Shown here piece by piece: positions 39,210 through 48,426 of a stretch of 64,000 nucleotides of DNA. The stretch covers positions 1-64,000 of the forward strand of contig SVMD01000011.1 of assembly GCA_015067615.1 (NCBI GenBank), in the 5' to 3' direction. This DNA is from Oscillospiraceae bacterium (lineage in GTDB: Bacteria; Bacillota; Clostridia; Oscillospirales; Oscillospiraceae). The position numbers and the translations under genes are program-made. The stretch's first letter is position 1, and every line of letters begins with the position of its first letter. The notes beneath the pieces are model-generated. The model had not been told where the DNA came from. It searched no databases and was given only the letters and a program-made list of their open reading frames with translations.

Positions 39210-40209
39210 GAGAATCGTCAATGCGGAGCGGGTGGAGGATTTAATGGCCATCTTCGGCTCCTTTGATGAAAATATCCGCCGGATCGAGGAGGCTCTGTCC
39301 GTTACCATCGTAAACCGGGGCAACGAGCTGAAGGTCTCCGGAGACGAGGAAATGGTCGACAAGGCAGTGCGGACTCTGGAAGGGCTGCTGTCTTTGGCTG
39401 CCAAGGGGGAAACCATCGACGAGCAGCGGGTCCGGTACCTGATTACGCTGGTCAATGAGGGCAACGACGCCCAGGTGGCCCAGATGGCCAAGGACGTGGT
39501 CTGCATCACCGCCAAGGGTAAGCCCATCAAGGCCAAGACCGTAGGACAGCAGACCTACATGAAGGCCATTATGAAAAATACCGTCACCATCGGTGTTGGT
39601 CCTGCCGGTACCGGCAAGACCTATCTGGCTGTTGCCGCCGCTGTGGCCGCCTTCCGGGAGAAGCAGGTGAACCGGATCATTCTGACCCGCCCGGCTGTGG
39701 AAGCCGGTGAGCGCCTGGGCTTCCTGCCCGGTGACCTGCAGAATAAGGTGGACCCCTACCTGCGGCCCCTGTACGACGCCTTGTACGACATGCTGGGCGC
39801 TGAGACCTTCCAGAAGTACCAGGAGCGGGGTTCCATCGAGGTGGCCCCTCTGGCCTATATGCGCGGCCGAACCCTGGACGACAGCTTTATCATTCTGGAC
39901 GAAGCCCAGAACACCACCCGGGAGCAGATGAAGATGTTCCTGACCCGACTGGGTTTTGGTTCCAAGATCGTTATCACCGGCGACGTGACCCAGATCGACC
40001 TGCCGGACGACAAAATTTCCGGCCTGAAGGATGCCATCCGGGTGCTGGACGGGGTGAAGGATATCGCCATCTGCAAGCTCACCTCTGCCGATGTGGTCCG
40101 CCACGCTCTGGTCCAGCAGATCATCAACGCCTACGAAAAGGCCGCCCAGAAGCAGGAGAAAGAGAAGCCTACACCCAAATTCAATGGGAAATATAAGAGG
40201 AAATATTAA
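39193..40209 (+). CDS. phoH: PhoH family ATPase
   Basis: This 338-residue protein has Walker A GPAGTGKTYLA and Walker B FIILDEAQNT in a PhoH-like P-loop domain, preceded by a small N-terminal RNA-binding-like domain (about residues 1-100). It is probably an RNA-linked ATPase; its regular partner YbeY follows with no gap, a conserved pairing in ribosome maturation. The ATG at 39193 follows TTGGAG. Confidence 0.93.
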   Translation: MGKTIERIVNAERVEDLMAIFGSFDENIRRIEEALSVTIVNRGNELKVSGDEEMVDKAVRTLEGLLSLAAKGETIDEQRVRYLITLVNEGNDAQVAQMAKDVVCITAKGKPIKAKTVGQQTYMKAIMKNTVTIGVGPAGTGKTYLAVAAAVAAFREKQVNRIILTRPAVEAGERLGFLPGDLQNKVDPYLRPLYDALYDMLGAETFQKYQERGSIEVAPLAYMRGRTLDDSFIILDEAQNTTREQMKMFLTRLGFGSKIVITGDVTQIDLPDDKISGLKDAIRVLDGVKDIAICKLTSADVVRHALVQQIINAYEKAAQKQEKEKPTPKFNGKYKRKY

Positions 40210-40710
40210 ATGAAACATAAAATCAATATGGTGTTCGAGGAGCTGAGCCTGCGAAAGTTCACCATCGGCTCCATTATCAAAACCTGCATCAGCGAAACGC
40301 TGAAGGCGGAGCGGATCAGCGTTCCCTGTGAGATCAACGTGCTGGTGACCAATGACGCAGGTATCCACCTGATCAACAAGACAAGCCGGGATATCGACCG
40401 GCCCACCGATGTGCTGAGCTTTCCTATGTTTGAGTTTGAGCCGGGCAATCCCCCCTGCGATTGGGTGGATTACCAGGACCCCGCCACCGGGCTGGTGCCC
40501 TTAGGCGATATGTGCATCTCTTTGGAGCGGGCGGAAGCCCAGGCAAAGGAGTTCGGCCACAGCCTCCGCCGGGAGGTAGGGTATCTCACCATCCATTCTA
40601 TGCTGCACCTGCTGGGCTACGATCACCTGGACGAGGGTGAGATGAAAAAGCAGATGCGCTTCAGGGAAGAGGCTATTGCTGCATCCATTCCCAATATGAC
40701 AAGAGACTAA
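40210..40710 (+). CDS. ybeY: Endoribonuclease YbeY
   Basis: This 166-residue metalloenzyme acts in 16S rRNA 3'-end maturation and ribosome quality control. The zinc-binding motif is HSMLHLLGYDH near residue 120, with the RPTDVLSFPM segment upstream. It abuts phoH and precedes era, the conserved phoH-ybeY-era order. The usual diacylglycerol kinase gene between ybeY and era is absent. Confidence 0.95.
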   Translation: MKHKINMVFEELSLRKFTIGSIIKTCISETLKAERISVPCEINVLVTNDAGIHLINKTSRDIDRPTDVLSFPMFEFEPGNPPCDWVDYQDPATGLVPLGDMCISLERAEAQAKEFGHSLRREVGYLTIHSMLHLLGYDHLDEGEMKKQMRFREEAIAASIPNMTRD

Positions 40711-40734
40711 CCGATTTACTTTAGGAGAAAATAT

Positions 40735-41622
40735 ATGAAGACCAAATCCGCTATGATTACCATCGCCGGACGCCCCAATGTGGGCAAGTCCACCCTGACC
40801 AATTACCTGGTTGGCGAAAAGATCGCCATCGTTTCCAATAAGCCTCAGACCACCCGGAACCGCATCTGCGGCATCGTCACCCGAGGCGACACCCAGTTCG
40901 TGTTTGTGGACACCCCCGGCTACCATCGTGCCCGGACCAAGCTGGGTGATTACATGGTCAACATCGCCCGGGAATCCATCGCCGATGTGGACGCAACCAT
41001 CCTGGTGGTGGAGCCCATCGCCTCCATCGGTCCCCAGGAGGAGGGCCTGATCGAGAAGATCAAGGCAAGCAAGTCTCCCGCCATCCTGTGCATCAACAAG
41101 ATCGATACCGTGGAAAAAGAAGCCCTGCTGGAGGTCATTGCCGTGTACTCCCAGGCTATGGAATTCGCTGCCATCATTCCTATCTGCGCCAAGACCGGCG
41201 ACGGTGTGGAGCAACTGCTCCAGGAGTGCGAAAAGTACGCGGTGGAGGGCCCCTTCCTTTTTGATGAGGAGCTGACCACCGATCAGCCCGAGCGGCAGGT
41301 GATGGCCGAGATCATCCGGGAGAAGCTGCTGTGGTGCCTGGACCGGGAGGTGCCCCACGGCACCGCTGTGGAGATCACCAAATTCTCCGAGCGGGACAAT
41401 GGCATCATCGATATCGATGCCACCATCTACTGCGAAAAGGCCAGCCACAAGGGTATCATCATCGGCAAGCAGGGCGCTATGCTGAAGAAGATCTCCTCCA
41501 TGGCCCGGAACGACTGTGAGAAGTTCATGGGCACCAAGGTGTACCTGACTACCTGGGTGAAGGTCAAGGAAAACTGGCGGGACTCTGATTTCCTGGTCCG
41601 CAACTTCGGCTACAGCGAATAA
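40735..41622 (+). CDS. era: GTPase Era
   Basis: This is a 295-residue GTPase with an N-terminal G domain (GRPNVGKST, DTPG and NKID) and a C-terminal KH domain with IIIGKQGAMLKKI that binds the 3' end of 16S rRNA. It assists 30S subunit assembly. It lies between ybeY and yqzL-recO, as in Bacillus. Confidence 0.97.
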   Translation: MKTKSAMITIAGRPNVGKSTLTNYLVGEKIAIVSNKPQTTRNRICGIVTRGDTQFVFVDTPGYHRARTKLGDYMVNIARESIADVDATILVVEPIASIGPQEEGLIEKIKASKSPAILCINKIDTVEKEALLEVIAVYSQAMEFAAIIPICAKTGDGVEQLLQECEKYAVEGPFLFDEELTTDQPERQVMAEIIREKLLWCLDREVPHGTAVEITKFSERDNGIIDIDATIYCEKASHKGIIIGKQGAMLKKISSMARNDCEKFMGTKVYLTTWVKVKENWRDSDFLVRNFGYSE

Positions 41623-41679
41623 TTCCCAGTTGTAAAGCCTGCCCGTTCTGCAAATCCTATCCCCAGGAGGGGATGGATC

Positions 41680-41817
41680 ATGAAAAACGAACTGTGGCAG
41701 TTATTCCTGGACACCGGCGCGCCGGAAGCTTACCTGATGTACAAGAAACGAGAAGCGGAGGAACAACATGTATCTGAATATTCAGGCCATCGTCCTCAGA
41801 GTCACGGACTACAATGA
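41680..41817 (+). CDS. yqzL: YqzL family small protein
   Basis: This 45-residue protein starts MKNELWQLFLDTGAPEAYL, a good match to the short YqzL proteins that sit between era and recO in Firmicutes. GGAGGGGATG precedes the ATG. Its last 50 bases overlap the start of recO in another frame, which suggests translational coupling. The function is unknown. It is shorter than most gene-finding cutoffs. Confidence 0.8.
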   Translation: MKNELWQLFLDTGAPEAYLMYKKREAEEQHVSEYSGHRPQSHGLQ

Positions 41818-42511
41818 CCGGGACGCGCTTCTGACTGTTCTGAGCCGCAGCCATGGAAAACTGACCATCAAGGCCCGGGGCCTGCGGCGGAAGAATTCGC
41901 CGCTGATCGCCCCCTGTCAGCTGCTGGCCTTCGGCGAGTTTACTCTGTTTGAATACCGGGGCCAGTATACCATCAACGAGGCCCATTCCATTGAGCTGTT
42001 TACACCTCTGCGCCGGGACCTGACAAAGCTCTCTCTTGGCACCTATTTTGCCCAGGTGGCCGAGATTATCTCCCAGGAGGACCTGCCCAACCCGGAGCTG
42101 CAATCGCTGGTCCTCAATTCGCTGTTTGCCCTGTCGAAGCTGAATCTGCCGGAACCGCTGGTAAAGTCCGTCTTTGAACTCCGGGCTGCCTGCCTGGCAG
42201 GCTACACCCCGGACCTCTACGGCTGCCACATCTGCGGCAGCCAGACTCCGGACCGGTTCGACCTGGCGGCGGGCCAGTTGGAGTGCAAAACCTGCCGCAG
42301 CGCCGAATCCCGGGGCATCCGGATGCCGGTGACACCGGGGCTCCTGGAAGCCATGCGCTACATCTGCCTGTGCGACCCGAAGAAGCTCTTTTCCTTCTCC
42401 ATAGGCAGTGATACTGCCGAGCAGCTCTCCGCCCTGACGGAGGGGTACTTATCCACACAGCTGGAACGGGGCTTTTCTGCTCTGGACTTTTACAAATCCC
42501 TACTGATATGA
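41768..42511 (+). CDS. recO: DNA repair protein RecO
   Basis: This 247-residue protein loads RecA with RecF/RecR. It has an N-terminal OB fold (NIQAIVLRVTDYNDRDALLTV), a helical domain, and a zinc finger (CHIC then CKTC, about residues 155-175). The start is inside yqzL. The last bases overlap the next gene by four. Confidence 0.94.
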   Translation: MYLNIQAIVLRVTDYNDRDALLTVLSRSHGKLTIKARGLRRKNSPLIAPCQLLAFGEFTLFEYRGQYTINEAHSIELFTPLRRDLTKLSLGTYFAQVAEIISQEDLPNPELQSLVLNSLFALSKLNLPEPLVKSVFELRAACLAGYTPDLYGCHICGSQTPDRFDLAAGQLECKTCRSAESRGIRMPVTPGLLEAMRYICLCDPKKLFSFSIGSDTAEQLSALTEGYLSTQLERGFSALDFYKSLLI

Positions 42512-43167
42512 ATATTTCTGATAACATACTGAAAAAGTTATTTGAAAACGTCTATTTTCTCAATGGCACCGCCTGCGCGGGAAAATCCACGATGGTAAAG
42601 CTGCTGGCAGAAAAGTATGATGGCATCTGCTGCGGAGAAAACTACCATATGGACTTGCTTTCCGCTGCTGACCCGGTGCATCAGCCGAACCTTTGCTATT
42701 TCGATACCATGTCCTCCTGGCAGGAATTTGTCACCCGAACTCCGGAGGAATACGACGCCTGGCTTGCTGGTACTGCCCGGGAAGCGGCGGAGCTGGAGAT
42801 CATCGTGCTTCTGCGGCTGGTGGAGCAGGGGAAGAAAATCTTTGTGGATACCAACATCCCTGTGGACGTCCTTCGGGAGATTTCCGATTACCACCATGTG
42901 GCCATTATGCTTAGCCCCACCAATCTGGCGGTGGAGCGGTTCTTTGACCGGCCGGATGCGGAAAAGCAGTTTCTCTATCAGAAGCTGTTGGAATGTCCCG
43001 ATCCTGCGGCCGCAATAGCCAATTATCGGAAGTGCCTGGCGCTGTGCAATGGTCCGGAGCATTACCGGGAATACGCTGAAAGCGGATTCTTTACCCATTT
43101 GAGAACGGAAGAAAGCACCATCGAACATACACTGCATATTTTAGAAAATCACTTTCAACTGATTTAA
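42508..43167 (+). CDS. P-loop kinase-like ATPase, unknown function
   Basis: This 219-residue protein has a Walker A motif GTACAGKST near residue 20 and the outline of small nucleoside or shikimate kinase-like folds; the Walker B region is VDTNIPVDV. The substrate is not apparent. It overlaps recO by four bases (ATGA) and lies 15 bases before mutS2, so it belongs to the repair transcript, although it looks slightly AT-richer than them. An accessory insertion in the operon is possible. Confidence 0.7.
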   Translation: MNISDNILKKLFENVYFLNGTACAGKSTMVKLLAEKYDGICCGENYHMDLLSAADPVHQPNLCYFDTMSSWQEFVTRTPEEYDAWLAGTAREAAELEIIVLLRLVEQGKKIFVDTNIPVDVLREISDYHHVAIMLSPTNLAVERFFDRPDAEKQFLYQKLLECPDPAAAIANYRKCLALCNGPEHYREYAESGFFTHLRTEESTIEHTLHILENHFQLI

Positions 43168-43182
43168 TATAGGAGACAAACA

Positions 43183-45561
43183 ATGTCTGAATTATACGAA
43201 AAATCTCTTCTGAAGCTGGAACTGGACCAGGTTTTGGAGCAGCTTGCCTCCTGCGCAGGAAGTGTCGGCGGCAAGGAGGCCTGTCTCCGGGTCCGTCCTG
43301 TGTCCGATTTGGAAGATGTGAACTTAATGCTGGAGCAGACTACCGCTGCTTCCGACCTGTGTACCCGGAAGGGCAATCCGGTCTTCGGCGATGTGACCGA
43401 TGTGTCCCCCTCCCTGGAGCGGGCGGACCGGGGCGGCAGCCTGCAGCCCATTGAGCTGCTGCGGATCGCAGGCGTCCTGCGCTGCGCCCGGAATATCAAG
43501 GGCTATGTGTCCGAGGACGATAAGGCAACGGTTCTGGACGCCCTCTTCGGCGCTTTGACGCCCAACAAATACCTGGAGGACAAGATCTTCGGCGCCATCC
43601 TTTCCGAGGAGGAGATCGCCGACAACGCATCTCCCGCCCTGTCCGACATCCGCCGCCATATGCGCATCCAGTCCGGCAAGATTCGGGACAGTTTGCAGAA
43701 GATCATTTCCTCTCCTGCCTATGCCAAGTACCTGCGGGAGCCCATCATCACCATCCGTCAGGGCCGCTATGTGGTGCCGGTGAAGTCCGAGTGCCGCAAT
43801 GATGTGCCCGGCCTGGTCCATGACGTCTCCGCCACCGGCGGCACCTACTTCATTGAGCCCATGTCCGCCGTGAACGCCAACAATGCGCTGCGGGAGCTGG
43901 AACTGAAGGAGAAGAAGGAGATCGAGCGGATCCTGGCGGAGCTGTCTGCCGAAGCTGCCGCCCACCGGGAGGACATCAACCTGGACTACCAGATGTTGGT
44001 GCAGCTGGATGTGATCTTCGCCAAGGCCAAACTGGCCTACCGGATGCGGGCCTGGGCCCCCATCATGAATGACCAGGGTAAGATCGACCTGCGCAAGGCC
44101 CGGCATCCCCTCATCGATCCCAAAACCGTGGTGCCCATCACCGTCCGCCTGGGCTCTGATTTTGACACCATGATCATCACCGGCCCTAATACCGGCGGTA
44201 AGACCGTTACCCTGAAGACCATCGGTCTGCTGACCCTGATGGCCGAGTGCGGCCTGCACATCCCGGCAGGGGATGGCAGCCAACTTTCCACCTTTGACGC
44301 GATCCTGGCCGACATCGGCGACGAGCAGAGCATCGCCCAGAGCCTGTCCACCTTCTCCTCCCATATGCGGACCATCGTGGATGTGGTGGCCCAGTGCGAT
44401 GACCGGACCCTTGTGCTTTTCGACGAGCTGGGCGCCGGTACTGACCCTGCCGAGGGCGCGGCTCTGGCCATGGCCATCATCGAATTCTGCCGGAAGATGA
44501 ATTCCCGTGTGGTTGCAACTACCCACTACGCGGAACTGAAGCTCTACGCCATGCGCACCAAGGGCGTTATCAATGCCTCCTGCGAGTTCGACGTGGAGAC
44601 TCTGCGGCCTACCTACAAGCTGCTCATCGGTATCCCCGGCAAGTCCAACGCCTTCGCCATCTCCCGGAAGCTGGGCCTTTCTGAGGAGATCCTGAAGGAA
44701 GCGGATGACCTGGTTGGTAAGTCCGACAAGGACTTTGAGGACGTGCTGTCCCAGCTGGAGGCCCAGCGGCAGCAGATGGAAGCTGCCCGCCTGGAAGCCG
44801 AGCGGATGAAGCGGGAGACCGAGCGCATCAAGCAGCAGTCTGAGGAGTACGCCGCTCAGCTGCAAAAGGAAAAGGACAAGGCTATGGAGTCCGCCCGCCG
44901 GGAGGCTCAGAAGATCATCGATGACGCCCGCTACGCCGCCAACGCCGCTTCTGAGGAGCTGAAGGCTCTGCGCAAGCAGCTGCAGGAGAGTGCGGACGCT
45001 TCCAATATCAACCAGCGTCAGGCTGAGGTCCGCCGCTCCCTGAACGAAATGGAGGACAAGATCCGTGCCAAGCAGCCCAAGGCCGAGCGTCCCCAGCCCA
45101 AGCGGGATATCCTGGTGGGCGACACGGTGGAGCTGCTGAAGCTGGGTACCAAGGCCTCGGTCATCGCCATCAATAAGGACGGCACCTATCAGCTCCAGGC
45201 AGGCATCCTGAAGCTCAACGCCAAGAAGGACGAAATCTACCTGCTGGAGAATGAAAATCCCTACAAGGTCAAGGGCGGCCGCCCTGCCCATTCCGGCCGG
45301 GAAATGAAGATGACCGCCATGTCCAACGAAGTGGACCTTCGCGGCATGGATGCGGTGGAAGCAGTGTGCGTTTTGGACAATTACCTGGACAGCGCCATGC
45401 GTGCAAACCTGGGTACTGTGCGGATAATCCACGGTAAGGGAACAGGTGTCCTCCGTGCAGCGGTACAACAGGCTCTGAAGAAGAATAAATATGTAAAAAA
45501 GTTCCGTTTGGGTGTATATGGTGAAGGCGAGGATGGCGTAACCATCGCAGAATTTGGTTAA
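43183..45561 (+). CDS. mutS2: Endonuclease MutS2
   Basis: This 792-residue protein has a MutS-type core (lever, clamp, ABC ATPase with ITGPNTGGKT and LVLFDELGAGTDPAEGA), a long charged coiled coil (about residues 520-620), a KOW-like segment and a C-terminal Smr nuclease domain with DLRGMDAVEA and HGKGTGVLR. MutS2 does not do mismatch repair; it limits recombination and can split collided ribosomes. The length is normal. Confidence 0.95.
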   Translation: MSELYEKSLLKLELDQVLEQLASCAGSVGGKEACLRVRPVSDLEDVNLMLEQTTAASDLCTRKGNPVFGDVTDVSPSLERADRGGSLQPIELLRIAGVLRCARNIKGYVSEDDKATVLDALFGALTPNKYLEDKIFGAILSEEEIADNASPALSDIRRHMRIQSGKIRDSLQKIISSPAYAKYLREPIITIRQGRYVVPVKSECRNDVPGLVHDVSATGGTYFIEPMSAVNANNALRELELKEKKEIERILAELSAEAAAHREDINLDYQMLVQLDVIFAKAKLAYRMRAWAPIMNDQGKIDLRKARHPLIDPKTVVPITVRLGSDFDTMIITGPNTGGKTVTLKTIGLLTLMAECGLHIPAGDGSQLSTFDAILADIGDEQSIAQSLSTFSSHMRTIVDVVAQCDDRTLVLFDELGAGTDPAEGAALAMAIIEFCRKMNSRVVATTHYAELKLYAMRTKGVINASCEFDVETLRPTYKLLIGIPGKSNAFAISRKLGLSEEILKEADDLVGKSDKDFEDVLSQLEAQRQQMEAARLEAERMKRETERIKQQSEEYAAQLQKEKDKAMESARREAQKIIDDARYAANAASEELKALRKQLQESADASNINQRQAEVRRSLNEMEDKIRAKQPKAERPQPKRDILVGDTVELLKLGTKASVIAINKDGTYQLQAGILKLNAKKDEIYLLENENPYKVKGGRPAHSGREMKMTAMSNEVDLRGMDAVEAVCVLDNYLDSAMRANLGTVRIIHGKGTGVLRAAVQQALKKNKYVKKFRLGVYGEGEDGVTIAEFG

Positions 45562-45638
45562 ATTTATCAAAAAAGCTGATAGCTGTATCGATTTCGATGG
45601 CTATTTTGCTCCAATTGTGGAAAGGACCTGAATTTCCG

Positions 45639-45667
45639 TTGACTTTTCTGGTGAAAATGGCTACAAT
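45639..45667 (+). promoter_or_regulatory. Sigma-A promoter of the HPr gene
   Basis: TTGACT at 45639-45644, a 17-base spacer and TACAAT at 45662-45667. The start codon lies 56 bases on. Confidence 0.8.
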
Positions 45668-45722
45668 ATACACATACTCGATGCAGTCACTGACCAGGCG
45701 GCATCGTAAAGGAGTGTAAAAT

Positions 45723-45983
45723 ATGTTCAACAAGGAAGTACTGGTCCGTTGTGAGTCCGGCCTTCACAACAGACAAGCTACCTATTTCGTGCAGAAGGCC
45801 AACGAGTTTGAGAGTACCATCTACTTAGAGTCCGCCAACCGCAAGATGAACGCCAAGAGCCTGCTGGGCATCATGTCCCTGGGCATCGTAACCGGCAGCA
45901 CTGTGACCTTAAGCGCCTTCGGCCCCGATGCGGAGGCCGCTGTGAACGCTCTGGAAATTCTGCTGCAGCGTGACGTTTACTAA
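45723..45983 (+). CDS. ptsH: Phosphocarrier protein HPr
   Basis: This 86-residue HPr-fold protein has histidine 15 in SGLHNRQA, the PTS phosphorylation site, and serine 46 in NAKSLLGIMSLG, the HPr kinase site used in catabolite control. The residues around histidine 15 are GLHNRQA in place of the usual GLHARPA, so proline 18 is replaced, but arginine 17 is kept. It is monocistronic with its own promoter and terminator. Crh is excluded because histidine 15 is present. Confidence 0.87.
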   Translation: MFNKEVLVRCESGLHNRQATYFVQKANEFESTIYLESANRKMNAKSLLGIMSLGIVTGSTVTLSAFGPDAEAAVNALEILLQRDVY

Positions 45984-45997
45984 TTCCTTTCAAAATG

Positions 45998-46038
45998 ATC
46001 ACCCCAATGCCGGTATAGACGCATTGGGGTGATTTTTT
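45998..46038 (+). terminator. Rho-independent terminator of the HPr gene
   Basis: ATCACCCCAATGC pairs with GCATTGGGGTGAT around a 10-base loop, followed by TTTTTT. Confidence 0.9.
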
Positions 46039-46049
46039 AGGTGATAAGT

Positions 46050-47879
46050 ATGACCTTTGATGAACTGAAAGACAAAGCTCTCTCCCTGCCTTACGCCCCG
46101 GGCGTGTATATCATGCGAAACAAGGATGACAAGGTCATCTATGTGGGAAAGGCGAAGAAGCTGAAAAACCGGGTCAGCCAGTATTTTCAGGATACGGCCT
46201 CCCACAGCCCCAAAACTAAGGTGATGGTCAGCCATATCCATCATTTTGATGTGATCGTGGCTGCGTCGGAATTTGAGGCTCTGGTTTTGGAATGCAGCCT
46301 GATCAAGCGCTACAGCCCCAAATACAATATCCTCCTGAAGGATGACAAGGGCTATCCCTACCTGCGGCTGAATATGAAGGAGATCTACCCCAAAATCGAG
46401 CTGGTCAGCAAAATCGCCGACGATGGGGCGGAGTATTTTGGCCCCTACGGCGGCCGCAGCGTCACCCACAGCGTCATGGAGGCCATCCGGCTGACCCTGA
46501 AGCTGCCCGGGTGCAGCAAGCAATTCCCCAGGGATATCGGCAAGGACCGGCCCTGCCTGAATTACCACATGAATCAGTGCGCCGGCTGGTGCCAGCCGTC
46601 GGTCTCTGCCACAGAGTACCGGATCCGAATGGAGCAGGCCCGGCAGTTGTTAAAGGGCAATTATAAAGACGTGGCAGCCCAGATCAAAGAGCAGATGCTG
46701 TCCGCTGCGGACAATCTGGATTTTGAACTGGCTGCGTCCCTCCGGGACCGGCTGAAAGCCGTGGAAGTCCTGGGCACCAAGCAGCTGGTTACCGCGGGCA
46801 CCCTGGCGGATACCGATGTGGTGGGCTATGGTCAGACCGAGGCCAAGGCCTGTTTTGCGGTGCTGCATTTCTCCGGAGGTAATCTGCTGGACAAGGACTA
46901 TGAAGTGTTCCCGGTACCGGACGATAAGGAAGAGGCGGTTTCCAGCCTTCTCAAGCAGTTCTATCTCAGCCGGGGGGTGGCGCCGAAGCGGGTGCTGCTG
47001 CCCTTCGAATTGGAGGATGCGGAGCTGTTTTCCGAACTGATGGAGCAGCAGTACGGCTGCAGGCCCAAGCTTCGGGTTCCACAGCGGGGTGATAACGTCC
47101 GTCTTGTGGAGCTGGCTAACAAGAATGCCTACGAGGAAGCGGAGCGCGTCACGGGCAAGGAAGAGCGCGTCAGCGCCACCCTCACGCTGCTGGGAAAAAT
47201 GCTGAATCTGGAACCGCCCCGGCGGATTGAGTCCTTCGATATTTCCAATATCTCCGGTACCGATATCGTGGCCAGTATGGTGGTGTTCCAGGAGGGCAAG
47301 CCCCGGAAAAGCGACTACAAGCGCTTTAAGCTGGAGGGCCTGCAAAATCAGGACGACTACGCCTCCATGCGTCAGGTAGTGAAGCGTCGGTTTGCCCACT
47401 ATAAGGAGGGGGACAAGGGCTTTGATACCGCCCCGGACCTGCTGCTCATCGACGGCGGTATTACCCATGCCCGGGTGGCTGTGGAAGCCCTCCGGGAGCT
47501 GGAATTATCCTTCCCGGTATTCGGCATGGTCAAGGACGACCGGCACCGTACCCGGGCGCTGGTGACCCCTGAGGGCCAGGAAATCCGCATCGACAACAAC
47601 CAGGCCATCTTCTCCCTCATCGGCAACATCCAGGAGGAGACCCACCGGTTTGCCATCACCTACCACCGGTCCCTTCGCAGCAAGCGGCTGCGGTATTCGG
47701 AGTTGGATGGTATTCCGGGCATCGGCCCCAAGCGGAAGCAGGAGCTTCTGAAGCAATTCAAATCCCTAACCGCCATCGGCCAGGCAACACTGCCGGAGCT
47801 GGAGCGCCTGCTGCCCAAGGACGCAGCGGCGGCAGTTTACCATCATTTCCGTGAAAAGGAGGAAACGTCATGCGAGTGA
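46050..47879 (+). CDS. uvrC: Excinuclease ABC subunit C
   Basis: This protein of about 609 residues makes the two incisions of nucleotide excision repair. It has a GIY-YIG domain (PGVYIMRNKDDKVIYVGKAK), a UVR motif near residue 200 (AADNLDFELAASLRDRL), an RNase H-like nuclease domain (ESFDISNISGTD and LLLIDGGI), and a helix-hairpin-helix (IPGIGPKRKQELL) at the end. The ATG at 46050 is preferred over a GTG nine bases earlier because AGGTG spacing fits. The terminator of the HPr gene lies just upstream. Confidence 0.95.
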   Translation: MTFDELKDKALSLPYAPGVYIMRNKDDKVIYVGKAKKLKNRVSQYFQDTASHSPKTKVMVSHIHHFDVIVAASEFEALVLECSLIKRYSPKYNILLKDDKGYPYLRLNMKEIYPKIELVSKIADDGAEYFGPYGGRSVTHSVMEAIRLTLKLPGCSKQFPRDIGKDRPCLNYHMNQCAGWCQPSVSATEYRIRMEQARQLLKGNYKDVAAQIKEQMLSAADNLDFELAASLRDRLKAVEVLGTKQLVTAGTLADTDVVGYGQTEAKACFAVLHFSGGNLLDKDYEVFPVPDDKEEAVSSLLKQFYLSRGVAPKRVLLPFELEDAELFSELMEQQYGCRPKLRVPQRGDNVRLVELANKNAYEEAERVTGKEERVSATLTLLGKMLNLEPPRRIESFDISNISGTDIVASMVVFQEGKPRKSDYKRFKLEGLQNQDDYASMRQVVKRRFAHYKEGDKGFDTAPDLLLIDGGITHARVAVEALRELELSFPVFGMVKDDRHRTRALVTPEGQEIRIDNNQAIFSLIGNIQEETHRFAITYHRSLRSKRLRYSELDGIPGIGPKRKQELLKQFKSLTAIGQATLPELERLLPKDAAAAVYHHFREKEETSCE

Positions 47880-48412
47880 TCGCCGGAACTGCCCGGGGCG
47901 TGCAGCTGAAGACCCCGGAGGGCATGCAGACCCGCCCCACCATCGACCGGGTGAAGGAGGCCCTTTTCAGCATCATCCACTTTGATATCCCCGGCGCAAA
48001 GGTACTGGACCTCTTCGGCGGCACCGGTCAGCTGGGTATCGAAGCCCTGAGCCGGGGGGCTGCCTGCGCAACCTTCGTGGATCAGAGCGACGCCGCCTGC
48101 AAGTTGATCAAGGAGAATCTGCGCCGCACCAAATTTGACCAGAAGGGAAGGGTGGTTCGCTCCGACTACCTGGAATATCTTTCCCGCTGCCGGGAACAAT
48201 ATGATATTATCTTCCTGGATCCCCCTTATGCGGAAGTTTTTCTGGAAAATGCCCTAAAACGCATCACGGAAATTGACATTTTACAATCCGGTGGTATAAT
48301 AGTCGCAGAACGCCCTCTGGGAAAGGAACTGCCCTGGGATTTTGACGGATTTACCCGCTCCAAGGACTACAAATACGGCAAGGTTCTGCTTACCCTTTAC
48401 CGGAAAGACTGA
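47870..48412 (+). CDS. rsmD: 16S rRNA (guanine966-N2)-methyltransferase RsmD
   Basis: This is a 180-residue methyltransferase with the SAM loop VLDLFGGTGQLGIEALSRGA and the catalytic IIFLDPPYAE motif. The N-terminus RVIAGTARGVQLKTPEG is typical. It overlaps uvrC by 10 bases and is followed by coaD, its usual partner. Confidence 0.94.
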   Translation: MRVIAGTARGVQLKTPEGMQTRPTIDRVKEALFSIIHFDIPGAKVLDLFGGTGQLGIEALSRGAACATFVDQSDAACKLIKENLRRTKFDQKGRVVRSDYLEYLSRCREQYDIIFLDPPYAEVFLENALKRITEIDILQSGGIIVAERPLGKELPWDFDGFTRSKDYKYGKVLLTLYRKD

Positions 48413-48426
48413 AAGGGTGAAGAATA

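Noticed and set aside
43324..45570. 748-codon open frame opposite mutS2
   Set aside because: Codon-bias artefact in GC-rich DNA; no motifs.
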